The notes beneath the pieces are model-generated. The model ran no database searches, was not told the origin of the DNA, and worked only from the letters and a program-made list of their open reading frames with translations. This document shows, one piece after another, positions 47,031 through 56,046 of a stretch of DNA of 64,000 nt. The position numbers were made by a program, and so were the translations under genes. The DNA comes from Acidobacteriota bacterium (GTDB lineage: Bacteria > Acidobacteriota > UBA6911 > JACQSX01): contig JACQSX010000037.1 in the NCBI GenBank assembly GCA_016211105.1, forward strand, positions 34,101-98,100, in the 5' to 3' direction. Every line of letters begins with the position of its first letter. Within the stretch, counting starts at the first letter, position 1.

Positions 47031-47750
47031 CTAGATGCCGCGCACAAAAAGTGGGATGGGATCCACAATTTTCAGCGGCCGTTCCGACCAAAACGCTTCG
47101 CCGTACTGCACGCCAATCAACGCCCCGTAATAACGGTGTACCGCCTCCAATTGATGGATAAACTGCGAGTGGCTTAAATACGTTTGTGGCTCAGTGGACG
47201 TCGGATCATGAAATTGCGATCGGTACGCCTCCAAGGAACGACGCCCCGCCCAGTAGAACGCGCTGACATCGATGATGAAAGAGGGAAAGATATAACGCGG
47301 CAAATTAAAGAAGATCACCGCCTCAGGACGATGGCGTTCTTGTCCAGTATTGATCTTAGAGAGGCCCGAAAGGTAGACGGCATGCTGCACCAATTGGCTA
47401 CAGGCACGGTGGTCAGGGTGGCCGGAATTGTCCTCGGGGTGATGGGTGAAAACCAGGGACGGGCGGTATTCGCGGAGTGCCCGAATCACGGCCAGCCGAC
47501 TCTGAGGATCGTCGCTGACGGCGCCGTCCGGGAGTCGCAAGTTGTCACGCGCAGCCAGCCTTAAAACTTCTGCCGCCTGCGACGCTTCCCGGGCGCGAAG
47601 TTCGGCGTTGCCACGGCTTCCCAACTCACCTTGGGTTAGGTCTACGACCGCGGCTTTCTTTCCTTGGGCTACAAAAACCAGCAGAGATCCTGCCATTGCA
47701 ATCTCCACGTCGTCTGGGTGGGCGCCAATCGCCAGAATGTTCACGTTCAT
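47031..47750 (-). CDS. bshB1: N-acetyl-glucosaminyl-malate deacetylase BshB1 (PIG-L family)
   Basis: 239-aa zinc deacetylase. GAHPDDVEIAMAGSL holds the zinc HPDD motif, with HHPEDNSGHPDHRAC completing the site, and it ends in a BshB1-like C-terminus (SHSQFIHQLEAVHRYYGALIGVQYGEAF). It makes the free amine used by BshC in bacillithiol synthesis. It overlaps bshC by 4 nt (ATGA). bshA is not in the window. Confidence 0.94.
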   Translation of the reverse strand: MNVNILAIGAHPDDVEIAMAGSLLVFVAQGKKAAVVDLTQGELGSRGNAELRAREASQAAEVLRLAARDNLRLPDGAVSDDPQSRLAVIRALREYRPSLVFTHHPEDNSGHPDHRACSQLVQHAVYLSGLSKINTGQERHRPEAVIFFNLPRYIFPSFIIDVSAFYWAGRRSLEAYRSQFHDPTSTEPQTYLSHSQFIHQLEAVHRYYGALIGVQYGEAFWSERPLKIVDPIPLFVRGI

Positions 47751-49357
47751 GGAACCATTACCACGTGGGAAACCTTCTCACACGGAGAAACGGAAAACAA
47801 ACTCTCCAGCAGAGCCGGCCCATATCGCGCGTAAAAACTCAAAAAGTTGATTTTCCGCTCCTGAAGCACACCTCCGGGATAAACCAGGTTGTGCAAATAA
47901 TTTGCCTGGGATTTGAGCAGCCGGTCCTTTTCAGCCGCCAGGCGCAGCATTTTCTTTCGTATCTTGTTCAACTGGTAGTCGATCTTTTTCCGCGAGGTCT
48001 GCAGCGCGATTGCGATGGTGGGATCGACACGAGTGGCCAGCCCAAGCAGTGAATCTAGTTCTTTCTTGGCGTTTTGATCGTGCTGGTTCCAAGCTTCGAA
48101 AATCGCCGGATCCAGCCTATGCAACACGATCTTCTCTTCCAATTCCTCGAGGCGACAAAAAAGATCCGTAACTTGCAGCCGATTCCGCCCTAAATAGCGG
48201 CAGGCCCTGGGATCCAGTAAGATGACGCTTAAACGAGGTTCAATCACGGGTACCCAACCAAAAACTCCCGTCAGCGCCTGCACCTGGGCAAAATATGAGA
48301 TTTCCGCCGGCCCGCCCACATAGATCGCGGAAGGAAGGATCGCATCCTGAATCACCGGACGGAGAAGCACCGACGGACTGAAGCAAGAGGGGTGCTGCGT
48401 GATTTCTTCAACCAACTCCTTCGTGGTCCAACTCCGGTCGCCCGCTCTAAACCGTCCCTTAAAATTGCGAATCGCACGTCGACCGCTGGAGTCCACGTAA
48501 AATAGCAGTGTATAGTCTCGCGCCCAATGTACCTGAGGTTGAAAGCCCGCTGAGCGGAGTTCGTTGGCGCGCGACTCTAAAAGCTCCTGTACTCGTCCGG
48601 TCTGCTCTATCGCCTGTACATAATATTTTGAAGAAAGTCTTCGAACCGCTGGATCGCTGGCGTCCAGTAAGACTAGGCCGTACTTTCCCAAGACCCTGGC
48701 CAACAACCGCGCAAAGGCTTCCGACATGCTGTAAGGACCGCGATACGATTCATGTATCCACTCCAGGACCTGCCGACCATATTCTGCTTCCTGCAAGGAT
48801 TCCGCCAAGCGCTGAAAGAGATTTCCCTGCTCGCCGACATTTCGCTGCGCTGCCGGCAACGGAGCCCTCTCCACATCTTGCAGCCGCAAATCGAACAACC
48901 TTGCGTCACGGTCAATGAATGTGGTTTGACGGATCTCTTCGAAGTCATGATCCTCAGAAGCAACCCAGAAAAGAGGCACCGTGGGAAAACCTTCTTCACT
49001 TAGTTTTCTAGCCAGAAGAATCGCGGTAATTGCTTTATAAAAAGACAGCGCCGGTCCTCCAAAGAGCCCGGCCTGCTGCCCAGTGATCACTGCCAGGACT
49101 CCTTCTTGCGAAAGCTTCTGCACATTGGATAGAGCGACAGCAGCATTCCCGACGCCTACGTTGAAATCCTGCAGCGCAGTGCAAATTTCATCTCGAGGGA
49201 ACTGCATGTTTTGACGATATCTCGCCAACTCCCCGATTGCAGAGCACCCACGATGATACGAGTTATAGAACTGCCGTACCGAATCCAGACGGAGAAACTC
49301 CAGGAATAGCTTTGGCCGCCCCGGAATTTGGGAGTGGTTTAGTGCAAAACTCTTCAT
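47747..49357 (-). CDS. bshC: Bacillithiol biosynthesis cysteine-adding enzyme BshC
   Basis: 536 aa, normal for the family. AVITGQQAGLFGGPALSFYKAITAILLARKL and VPLFWVASEDHDFEEI are the conserved core, with a coiled-coil region (about 440-510, SRKKIDYQLNKIRKKMLRLAAEKD). It attaches cysteine to glucosaminyl-malate, the last step of bacillithiol synthesis. It is translationally coupled to bshB1, so two of the three pathway enzymes are together. Confidence 0.96.
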   Translation of the reverse strand: MKSFALNHSQIPGRPKLFLEFLRLDSVRQFYNSYHRGCSAIGELARYRQNMQFPRDEICTALQDFNVGVGNAAVALSNVQKLSQEGVLAVITGQQAGLFGGPALSFYKAITAILLARKLSEEGFPTVPLFWVASEDHDFEEIRQTTFIDRDARLFDLRLQDVERAPLPAAQRNVGEQGNLFQRLAESLQEAEYGRQVLEWIHESYRGPYSMSEAFARLLARVLGKYGLVLLDASDPAVRRLSSKYYVQAIEQTGRVQELLESRANELRSAGFQPQVHWARDYTLLFYVDSSGRRAIRNFKGRFRAGDRSWTTKELVEEITQHPSCFSPSVLLRPVIQDAILPSAIYVGGPAEISYFAQVQALTGVFGWVPVIEPRLSVILLDPRACRYLGRNRLQVTDLFCRLEELEEKIVLHRLDPAIFEAWNQHDQNAKKELDSLLGLATRVDPTIAIALQTSRKKIDYQLNKIRKKMLRLAAEKDRLLKSQANYLHNLVYPGGVLQERKINFLSFYARYGPALLESLFSVSPCEKVSHVVMVP

Positions 49358-49513
49358 GAATGCTGCCGCAATCCTAAAGGTGGAAAAATTCCATCAAGGT
49401 TCATCGCCTAAATTTAAGGGTGCGGGGCACACAGGTCAAAAAAAATCTTTCGCAAGTTTTCAAGCGTGCCAGTTACGTGCATTGAAAACCAAAAACTTTC
49501 CCAAGGAGGAACC

Positions 49514-49810
49514 ATGAAACACGTAATCCGTTATCTTGCAATCGCGGTGGTATTGTCATTGACAGTTGCCGCCGCCATTCCTGCGCTGCACGCGCAGAAG
49601 GCGCCTGCTTCGGGCACCGCCAAAATAAGTATTAATACAGCCGGGGCCGATCAATTGGCGATCTTGCCCGGCGTTGGGCCCGCCACAGCACAAAGAATTG
49701 TAGAATTTCGCGCCAAAAACGGACCGTTCAAACGGCTCGAAGACCTGATGGGGGTCAAGGGAATGGGTGAAAAGAAGTTTCTCAAGCTCAAAGACCAGAT
49801 TTCACTTTAG
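49514..49810 (+). CDS. ComEA-like secreted helix-hairpin-helix protein
   Basis: 98 aa with a signal peptide (about 1-26, ending LHAQ) and one helix-hairpin-helix pair: ISINTAGADQLAILPGVGPATAQRIVEFRAKNGPF, then LEDLMGVKGMGEKKFLKLK. ComEA-type proteins bind incoming DNA in the periplasm. It lacks the transmembrane anchor and SLBB domain of the Gram-positive form, matching the short Gram-negative form. AGGAGG lies 4 nt before the ATG. The nearby pilD/minor-pilin cluster could be a partner in DNA uptake (inference). Confidence 0.92.
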   Translation: MKHVIRYLAIAVVLSLTVAAAIPALHAQKAPASGTAKISINTAGADQLAILPGVGPATAQRIVEFRAKNGPFKRLEDLMGVKGMGEKKFLKLKDQISL

Positions 49811-49825
49811 GTACCGAATACCGCC

Positions 49826-49854
49826 AGCCTGCGGGAAATATTCTCCCGCAGGCT
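49826..49854. terminator. Strong hairpin between convergent comEA-like and tsaE genes
   Basis: Perfect 11-bp arms AGCCTGCGGGA (49826-49836) and TCCCGCAGGCT (49844-49854) with a 7-nt loop. No T-tract on either strand. Its place 16 bp after one stop suggests 3' end protection or termination. Confidence 0.55.
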
Positions 49855-49890
49855 CACCCAAGACGCTTCACATCTTCCGAGCTGGCCAGA

Positions 49891-50337
49891 TCAGATTCTC
49901 GAAAACTCGATTTGTCTCCTTGTGTCGCCCAAATCCTTAATTACAACTTTCCAGCCGGTTTCTGGTTCGTGCGGTAATTTTTCCGCCCATTCCACCACCA
50001 CGACGGCTTTTTCAGCGAAAATTTCTTCCAACCCGATCGTCTCCAGATCCCGCAGTGTTTCGATGCGGTACAGATCGACATGATAGATGGGAAGGCGGCC
50101 GGGGTAAAAATTTACCAGGGTAAAAGATGGACTTCGAACCAGACCTTCATCCGCTACGCCCAGTCCCAATGCCAATCCGCGCGCAAACATAGTTTTGCCC
50201 GAGCCTAGTTCCCCGTACAAAAGTACGACCCAGGGACCCTCGAGCGCCTCGCCAAAACTCCGGGCCAATTGCAGTGTCTCTTCTTCTGATGCAGTAATGA
50301 CCTTTTGTTGATTCCATCCACTCGTCATTTCAGGCAT
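49891..50337 (-). CDS. tsaE: tRNA threonylcarbamoyladenosine biosynthesis ATPase TsaE
   Basis: 148 aa. LLYGELGSGKTMFARGLALGLG is the Walker A loop, with SPSFTLVNFYPGRLPIYHVDLYRI and VVVEWAEKL typical of TsaE. It supports TsaB-TsaD in making t6A37. The ATG at 50337 overlaps the nnr stop (ATGA); a second ATG three codons in is also possible. Confidence 0.95.
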   Translation of the reverse strand: MPEMTSGWNQQKVITASEEETLQLARSFGEALEGPWVVLLYGELGSGKTMFARGLALGLGVADEGLVRSPSFTLVNFYPGRLPIYHVDLYRIETLRDLETIGLEEIFAEKAVVVVEWAEKLPHEPETGWKVVIKDLGDTRRQIEFSRI

Positions 50338-51902
50338 CAGGGACGCCGTGTTAAAACTTCTGGAAGAAAATCGACGATATCTCCCGCCATTAACGACTCC
50401 TGGCCCATTTGAGACATCGCGCAATCCCCGGCCTCTCCATGCAGATAAACTGCTGCCGCAACCGCATCATGGAGCGACGCAGTTGGCCTGCGCAGATTTC
50501 GCGCCACGAATGCAGCAATAATGCCGGTCAGTACGTCACCACTTCCAGCCGTGGCCATCCCCGGGTTTCCTGTCGGGTTCACCCAGATGTCCCCGCTCGG
50601 ATCACTCACCAGAGTTCGAAAGCCTTTCAGTACAAGCTCACAACCATGTTGCGTTGCAAACTGAGACACTAAAGCAATCCGATCCGCAAAAACCTCTTCT
50701 GGGATCTTCTTCACCAGGCGTGCCATTTCTCCCACGTGGGGCGTCAAGATGAGAGACGATCCAGTCTTCCAGGATTCTAGACTCGCCGCGAGAGCGTTGA
50801 TCGCATCGGCATCAGCGACAATTGGCACAGGCGACCTTTCAATCGCTTCATGGATCGCGGCAATCGTCTCTACGCTTGTCCCCAATCCGGGTCCAATGGC
50901 GAGGACGTCAAAATTTTCCAACAACTGCGCGATTTTTCTCCCGGCAGCCGACACGAGCATTCCCTCCTCGGTATCGGGAAGCCCTTCGGTCATCAATTCC
51001 GGAACCGCCGCCGACATCACGACATCTTGAATATGAAACGGCGTCGCCAAAGTGACCAGCCCTGCTCCAGCGCGCAGTGCCGCCCAACCAGCCAGTAGCG
51101 CCGCGCCCGATTTTCCTCGTGACCCGGCAACAATCAAGACTTTCCCAAAATCCCCCTTGTGTGAAAATGGCGCACGCGGCCGCTGGAAAGGCTCGAGTAG
51201 TGTTCTTGTAGCCAGCGAAAGAGAGGAACCAACCTGTTCTACCAACTCGGGAGGACTTCCGATGGATGCCACAATCATTTCTCCCACGGCCATGGTGTTC
51301 GGACCGAGCAACATACCAATCTTCGGTGCGGTGAATGTCACGGTTAGATGGGCCCGAATACAGGGGACAACAGCAGCAATCTCATCCGAAAGCAATCCCG
51401 ACGGGACATCCACCGCAACGGTCGGCAGATTCAGCCCGTTGACAGACTCCACTACATGCAGCAGGAGGCCTTCGAGCGGTTTTGAAATTCCCGTGCCCAA
51501 GAGGGCGTCCACTACGATGTGAGATTCCCGAATCTCCGGTAGCAATCGGTCCCAATCCGACCGGGAGTGAACTTCTAGGAGACGAGTTGGTTTTCGATCC
51601 CGCAGCGACTCGTAATTAATTCGAGTCAAATCCCTCAACTCGCTGGCGAATGCGAACAGATAAACTCGAGCCTCTGCGCCGGCGTCATGGAGCAACCGGG
51701 CCAACGCCAGGCCGTCACCCCCGTTGTTGCCTTTGCCGCATATTAGGGACACGGACTGGCCTTGCAGGGGAGCATAGCGTTCCTTGAAAACCTCCAACAG
51801 GCAATGCGCAGCGTTTTCCATCAACTGCAATTGGGAAATGCCCAATCGCTCGGTGGTAAGCCGATCCACCTCGCGCATTTGTGCGGCACTCAGAATTCTC
51901 AT
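50337..51902 (-). CDS. nnr: Bifunctional NAD(P)H-hydrate epimerase/dehydratase
   Basis: 521 aa. The N-terminal YjeF epimerase domain (about 1-215) has QLMENAAHCLLEVF and LICGKGNNGGDGLALAR. The C-terminal dehydratase domain (about 230-510) has VIVADADAINALA-type sequence, ILTPHVGEMARL and TAGSGDVLTGIIAA. It repairs hydrated NAD(P)H. It precedes tsaE with a 3-nt shared overlap, the usual pairing. No Shine-Dalgarno is obvious. Confidence 0.96.
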   Translation of the reverse strand: MRILSAAQMREVDRLTTERLGISQLQLMENAAHCLLEVFKERYAPLQGQSVSLICGKGNNGGDGLALARLLHDAGAEARVYLFAFASELRDLTRINYESLRDRKPTRLLEVHSRSDWDRLLPEIRESHIVVDALLGTGISKPLEGLLLHVVESVNGLNLPTVAVDVPSGLLSDEIAAVVPCIRAHLTVTFTAPKIGMLLGPNTMAVGEMIVASIGSPPELVEQVGSSLSLATRTLLEPFQRPRAPFSHKGDFGKVLIVAGSRGKSGAALLAGWAALRAGAGLVTLATPFHIQDVVMSAAVPELMTEGLPDTEEGMLVSAAGRKIAQLLENFDVLAIGPGLGTSVETIAAIHEAIERSPVPIVADADAINALAASLESWKTGSSLILTPHVGEMARLVKKIPEEVFADRIALVSQFATQHGCELVLKGFRTLVSDPSGDIWVNPTGNPGMATAGSGDVLTGIIAAFVARNLRRPTASLHDAVAAAVYLHGEAGDCAMSQMGQESLMAGDIVDFLPEVLTRRP

Positions 51903-51940
51903 CCGTCTAACACCGTCAATATAGAGAGGATCTTTTCCTT

Positions 51941-51968
51941 TTGACCTGTTGGAGCCATGGGTTAGAAT
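51941..51968 (+). promoter_or_regulatory. Promoter of the M48 protease gene
   Basis: TTGACC (51941-51946), 16-nt spacer, TAGAAT (51963-51968), giving a leader of about 90 nt before the ATG at 52066. Confidence 0.6.
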
Positions 51969-52065
51969 ATCTTTTGAAACGGATTTTCCTTTATCTCATC
52001 TAAAGAAACAGTGGAAAGCGTTTCAATCTAACAAATGGCCTGGAGCAAGGCAAGGCAGGCACGCC

Positions 52066-53130
52066 ATGAGATTTAAGAATTTGTTCCGCCTCGTGATTCC
52101 ACTTTCTCTATTGCTCTTAATCCCCGTTTCCACAGCAGCCACCCAGCGCCGCCATGGTGACGTGGACAAAATCGGAAAGCGGGATATCAACGGACGTATC
52201 TGGGGAATCTTCCCCAACTTCGTCTCCTTGGAAAAAGAGGTGCAACTGGGCTCCCAGTTAGCGATGCAATTTGAGCAGACGGCAAAGCTGGTTGAGGACC
52301 CGGTGATTACCGAATATGTGGATCGTGTGGGCCAAGGAATTGTCAAGAAGTCCGATGCTAAAGTTCCCTTTCATATTAAGGTGGTGGATACCGACGAAGT
52401 CAATGCCTTTGCTCTCCCTGGTGGTTTCTTCTACGTTAACAAGGGTTTGATTCTGGAGGCCGACAACGAAGCTGAGTTAGCCGGCGTGATGGCTCACGAA
52501 ATCTCGCATGTGGCGGCCCGTCATGCGACCAAACGCCTCTCCAAAGGACAACTATTGCAATTTGCCGCCATCCCGGCTCTTATTTTTGCGGGTCCTGCCT
52601 ATGGCACTCTTGGATCGGTCGCATTTCAGAACGGATTAGGCCTGGGCATTGACTTGGCGGTTTTAGGCATCACTCGGGACAGTGAGGAGGAAGCCGATCA
52701 ATTGGGAGTTCAATATCTTTGGAACACCGGTTATGATCCATCGGCATTTGGCTCTTTCTTCCAAAAGTTGCTCGCGAAGGAAAAAAAGAAACCCGGCACT
52801 TTCACGGGATTTTTCCGTACTCATCCCCGCGTCGAAAGCCGCATCGCAGAAACAGAGAAAGAGGAACGGCTGCTGCCGTCAAAGTCGGAGTACCTCCTGA
52901 CCACCTCCGAATTCGACAGCGTCAAGGCTCGAGTTCTTGCGCTGGACAACAAACAACTGGTACCCAGCACTGGCAAGCCTGCAACGGGTACCGGTCGACC
53001 GCAGCTCAAACGTAAAACGCAGACCCAGGATCCAGAGGAGCAACCTGCTGAAAAGCCAACCTTAAAACGCCCAACCCTGAAAAGGGATTCTCCCGCGGAC
53101 GATCCGGACGCTTCGCCGCCGCAGAATTAA
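52066..53130 (+). CDS. Secreted M48 family zinc metalloprotease
   Basis: 354 aa. A signal peptide (about 1-25), a catalytic domain with MAHEISHVAARHATKR (His144, Glu145, His148) and the third ligand in SEEEADQLGVQYL. FFRTHPRVESRI is also typical. The C-terminal tail is Lys/Pro-rich and repetitive (LKRPTLKR). Such BepA/LoiP-like enzymes degrade misassembled outer-membrane proteins. I start at the ATG before RFKNLFRL because the open frame upstream has no signal-peptide logic. Its end overlaps the convergent DUF123 gene by 4 bp. Confidence 0.93.
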   Translation: MRFKNLFRLVIPLSLLLLIPVSTAATQRRHGDVDKIGKRDINGRIWGIFPNFVSLEKEVQLGSQLAMQFEQTAKLVEDPVITEYVDRVGQGIVKKSDAKVPFHIKVVDTDEVNAFALPGGFFYVNKGLILEADNEAELAGVMAHEISHVAARHATKRLSKGQLLQFAAIPALIFAGPAYGTLGSVAFQNGLGLGIDLAVLGITRDSEEEADQLGVQYLWNTGYDPSAFGSFFQKLLAKEKKKPGTFTGFFRTHPRVESRIAETEKEERLLPSKSEYLLTTSEFDSVKARVLALDNKQLVPSTGKPATGTGRPQLKRKTQTQDPEEQPAEKPTLKRPTLKRDSPADDPDASPPQN

Positions 53131-53504
53131 CGGCGACCTCCGTTAGGGGGGCCCAGATATTTCAAATGGCTTCCACATTTTCCGCGACAATCTGACGAGC
53201 CAAACCCATTAACCACAATTCGACCGGCGGTCTCCCGATTCAGCTCACATTCCTCTTCGCTGAAGGTTCTTGCACGAAGAATACGAGCCCGCGGATGACG
53301 GAGAAGGTAGTCGATATGCCATCGGGTGGTTTTTGTTGCTGAGAAGTGCCTGCGCAGTCGTGCCTCGATATTGCGTTTCCCGCTACCGGTGTAAACGTAG
53401 GCGCCAGCGGGAAAGAAGAACGTACCAAGCCGACCGACATTGAGCCTGATTTTCTTTTCCAGGTCGATGTGAAGCTGGTAGGACCGTTTTCTCCGGTTGT
53501 CCAT
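53127..53504 (-). CDS. DUF123 GIY-YIG-like nuclease-fold protein
   Basis: 125 aa. GAYVYTGSGKRNIEARLRRHF and KTTRWHIDYLLRHPRARI match the DUF123 domain, a GIY-YIG-related fold known from archaea and scattered bacteria, also fused to endonuclease III in some. The expected GIY-like strands are GTFFFPAGAYVYTG. Its function is not established. It converges with the M48 gene with a 4-bp overlap. Confidence 0.88.
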   Translation of the reverse strand: MDNRRKRSYQLHIDLEKKIRLNVGRLGTFFFPAGAYVYTGSGKRNIEARLRRHFSATKTTRWHIDYLLRHPRARILRARTFSEEECELNRETAGRIVVNGFGSSDCRGKCGSHLKYLGPPNGGRR

Positions 53505-53760
53505 CTTTTAAGAGCTGATGCAGCGAGCTCTGACAAAACCTTACCTTCATTGTGAGCGATACACTTTTAACCCCATCACAATCGCCGTCCTCGGTCTGGA
53601 AAAACAAGAAAAACGCCATCGTGGCAATGCCCCGCCGATTTATTTGGCAGAACATGCTCCTATTCTCCAGAAGCACGACCAACGATAACTACGATCCGGC
53701 CAGCACTACGGTTCCAAAGAATTTTCAGTTGCTTGCAACCTGGAATCGGCAGCTTGTAAC

Positions 53761-54603
53761 ATGGGACTTCAGATGCCCGAACTTACCATTGCTTTTCTCT
53801 TTGGTTTGATCGTCGGCAGTTTCCTGAACGTAGTGATTGTGAGAGTGCCTGCGAGACAGTCTGTTATTTTTCCCCGCAGCCATTGTCCTCATTGTTCCAC
53901 TGCAATCGCTGTTTACGACAATATCCCTTTGTTGAGCTATTTCTTTCTTGGCGGTAAATGCCGCCATTGCACAAGGCCGATTTCCCTACGCTATCCGGTG
54001 GTGGAATTTTCCACCGGATCTCTTTTCGTCGCCGCGTATTGGAAGTTCGGCTTGAGCCCTGCGCTGTTTTTAAACGCGCTATTTTTCTCTGCCCTTCTGG
54101 TTTTGATTTTCACCGATCTTTACCACCGTATCTTGCCCGACGTGATTACGCTTCCCTTGACTCTGCTCGGATTCTCTTTATCCTATTTTCAGGATCCATC
54201 CATCATGGAATCTCAACTTCTGGAGAACTGGTTCGATCTTCATTCACCCTGGCGAAGGATCGCATCACACTCCGCGCAAAGCCTGTTAGGCATTCTGGTC
54301 GGCGCCGGGGTCCTTTGGCTGGTGGCTGCCCTCTATCTTAAATTGAGAAACATCGAAGGGATGGGCTTTGGTGACATCAAGCTGATGGCCGCCGTGGGGG
54401 CATTCTTGGGATGGTCCCTGGCATGGCTGACAATCTTCTTAGGGTCTCTGTTAGGGGCTATCGTCGGTTCAGCCTACATGATGTACCGAAAAAAGGGGAG
54501 GCGCTACGAACTTCCCTTCGGGACGTTCCTCGGAGCCGCCGCCATCGCCAGCGCGCTCTGGGGGAACGATCTGATTCGCTGGTACGCGGCTTTTTACCGC
54601 TAG
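53761..54603 (+). CDS. pilD: Prepilin leader peptidase/N-methyltransferase PilD
   Basis: 280 aa. Several transmembrane helices, the zinc tetracysteine of the methylase part (Cys42, 45, 67, 70), and the two aspartyl protease residues in FTDLYHRILPD (Asp119) and GMGFGDIKLM (Asp205). It cuts and N-methylates type IV pilins and pseudopilins, and lies directly before four such genes. An ATG four codons in (53773) is an alternative start. No close Shine-Dalgarno or promoter is clear. Confidence 0.95.
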   Translation: MGLQMPELTIAFLFGLIVGSFLNVVIVRVPARQSVIFPRSHCPHCSTAIAVYDNIPLLSYFFLGGKCRHCTRPISLRYPVVEFSTGSLFVAAYWKFGLSPALFLNALFFSALLVLIFTDLYHRILPDVITLPLTLLGFSLSYFQDPSIMESQLLENWFDLHSPWRRIASHSAQSLLGILVGAGVLWLVAALYLKLRNIEGMGFGDIKLMAAVGAFLGWSLAWLTIFLGSLLGAIVGSAYMMYRKKGRRYELPFGTFLGAAAIASALWGNDLIRWYAAFYR

Positions 54604-54656
54604 AATTCCTGCACATTTTCTCGCAAATTGTTCCTCGGTCGGGTTGTGTCCAGTCG

Positions 54657-55067
54657 ATGAGACACTCCGGCTACAGCTTGATCGAATCTTTAGCGGTATT
54701 GGGGATCTCCGGACTTCTGTTTCTTTCGGCGGCTCCCTCCGTCCTCTCCATGTACGACCATTGGAAACTGCAAAATGAAGCGGTTCGTCTTGCTGCAGTA
54801 CTGGAACAAGCTCGTTTACACGCGATCCTGGCCAATACAAGTGTGCGCTTTACAACCTCCGGCAGGAAGTATCTCGTGGGAATCTCCGGTTTCGAACCCC
54901 GTTCATTTCTGTTAAACGCCGGAACGCAATTTCCGGCAGGATCAAAATCGGTGGTGTTTTCCTCGCGCGGCACGGCCTCTCCCGGTGCTACTTTCACTCT
55001 TGCAAGCAGGTCGCGCGAAGTTTCTGTTGTGGTTTCTCCTGCGGGTCGCATCCGGATCGCCCTATGA
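54657..55067 (+). CDS. Minor pseudopilin, GspH/FimT-like
   Basis: 136 aa. A short leader with the cleavage site HSG|YSLIE keeps the Glu at position +5, followed by the hydrophobic pilin helix (SLAVLGISGLLFLSAAPSVL) and a beta-rich C-terminus ending in VVVSPAGRIRIAL, as in the GspH/FimT family. The ATG is weakly supported by a Shine-Dalgarno. A longer frame upstream overlaps pilD and is not coding. It is the first of four overlapping minor-pilin genes. Confidence 0.9.
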   Translation: MRHSGYSLIESLAVLGISGLLFLSAAPSVLSMYDHWKLQNEAVRLAAVLEQARLHAILANTSVRFTTSGRKYLVGISGFEPRSFLLNAGTQFPAGSKSVVFSSRGTASPGATFTLASRSREVSVVVSPAGRIRIAL

Positions 55068-55405
55068 AGACCGAGGAAGGGGTCACCTTACTTGAGATCA
55101 TGGTAGCGTTGGCTTTGTCGCTGACGGCGCTTCTCATGGCGACACCCGCGCTTGGACTTTCTATGAAAATTCTGATGCGAGACCAGGAAACATTCGATCA
55201 GGAGGTCGCATTTGAAGCTGTCTGGAACGAAATCCGCATCGATCCTGTCCAGTTTGCGACCCCGATCCGAAGGGAGTGCCAAGTTGGCACGAACCGAAAG
55301 GTTACGGTCAAAGTGGAGCCCTTGGACGTCCAAACGGGTCTGAGGCGATGGAAACTCTCGGTCACAGATTCGTCACAGAGCGAAGAACGATGGCTCTCCA
55401 AGTGA
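55064..55405 (+). CDS. Minor pseudopilin, GspI/PilV-like
   Basis: 113 aa. Cleavage motif EEG|VTLLEIMVALALSL with Glu at +5, a hydrophobic helix, then a short soluble domain (VTVKVEPLDVQTGLRRWKLSV). Its small size and VTLLEIMVAL start fit GspI/PilV. ATG overlaps the preceding stop by 4 nt. Confidence 0.88.
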   Translation: MKTEEGVTLLEIMVALALSLTALLMATPALGLSMKILMRDQETFDQEVAFEAVWNEIRIDPVQFATPIRRECQVGTNRKVTVKVEPLDVQTGLRRWKLSVTDSSQSEERWLSK

Positions 55406-56046
55406 TGCCCCTGAAAATTCGATGTTGGACATTATCACGAGGTTTCAGTCTCTTAGAAGTGACCATTGCTCACCTGCTCTGCTTGTTATTGTTTCTTGGC
55501 TGGTCCCAGTTCCTGTGCTCCCTGCAGTCTGCCTGCTGGAGCCAACTGGAATCCCACCAGATACAATTAGCAGCCCACATTGCTCAACGCGCTCTGTCCC
55601 TGTCAACGCGCCAAGCCGGCCAGAACCGAGGTCAGGATTATCTGGCATGTCCGCAAGCCACGGAACTGGTCATTGAGAGTGACTTCACCGGGGATAATGG
55701 AGATCCCGATGGAGCCCTGGAGCACGCCTTTGAGAAACAGCGCTTTCGCATGAATCCAGATTTTTCAAACTCAATGATCGGATCTGAATTTGACCAAGGC
55801 GCAAGCCTTCAATGGAAGTCCGGCCAGAGCTCCTTTCAAGCCTTCGTTTCGCGCATCACCAAAGTGATATTTCAACTGGATCGCGACCCGCTCGGTCCTC
55901 GGTCACTGATTACAAATCTGGAGACACGAGGGCGTTACCCGGTCGGCACGCGACGGAACTTTCCCACCCGTTCATTCCAGTTTACTTTTCCCGTAGAAAA
56001 GAATTCCCAACAATGGTTTCGATATGATCTTGCTCAACAAAAATGA
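55405..56046 (+). CDS. Minor pseudopilin, GspJ/PilW-like
   Basis: 213 aa from the ATG that overlaps the previous TGA (TGATG); another ATG five codons earlier is possible. Cleavage motif SRG|FSLLEVTIAHLLCLLLF with Glu at +5, followed by a larger soluble domain with GDNGDPDGALEHAFEKQRFR. Size and layout match GspJ/PilW. It is unusual in having several Cys in and just after the helix (LLCLLL, FLCSLQSAC). Confidence 0.87.
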   Translation: MPLKIRCWTLSRGFSLLEVTIAHLLCLLLFLGWSQFLCSLQSACWSQLESHQIQLAAHIAQRALSLSTRQAGQNRGQDYLACPQATELVIESDFTGDNGDPDGALEHAFEKQRFRMNPDFSNSMIGSEFDQGASLQWKSGQSSFQAFVSRITKVIFQLDRDPLGPRSLITNLETRGRYPVGTRRNFPTRSFQFTFPVEKNSQQWFRYDLAQQK

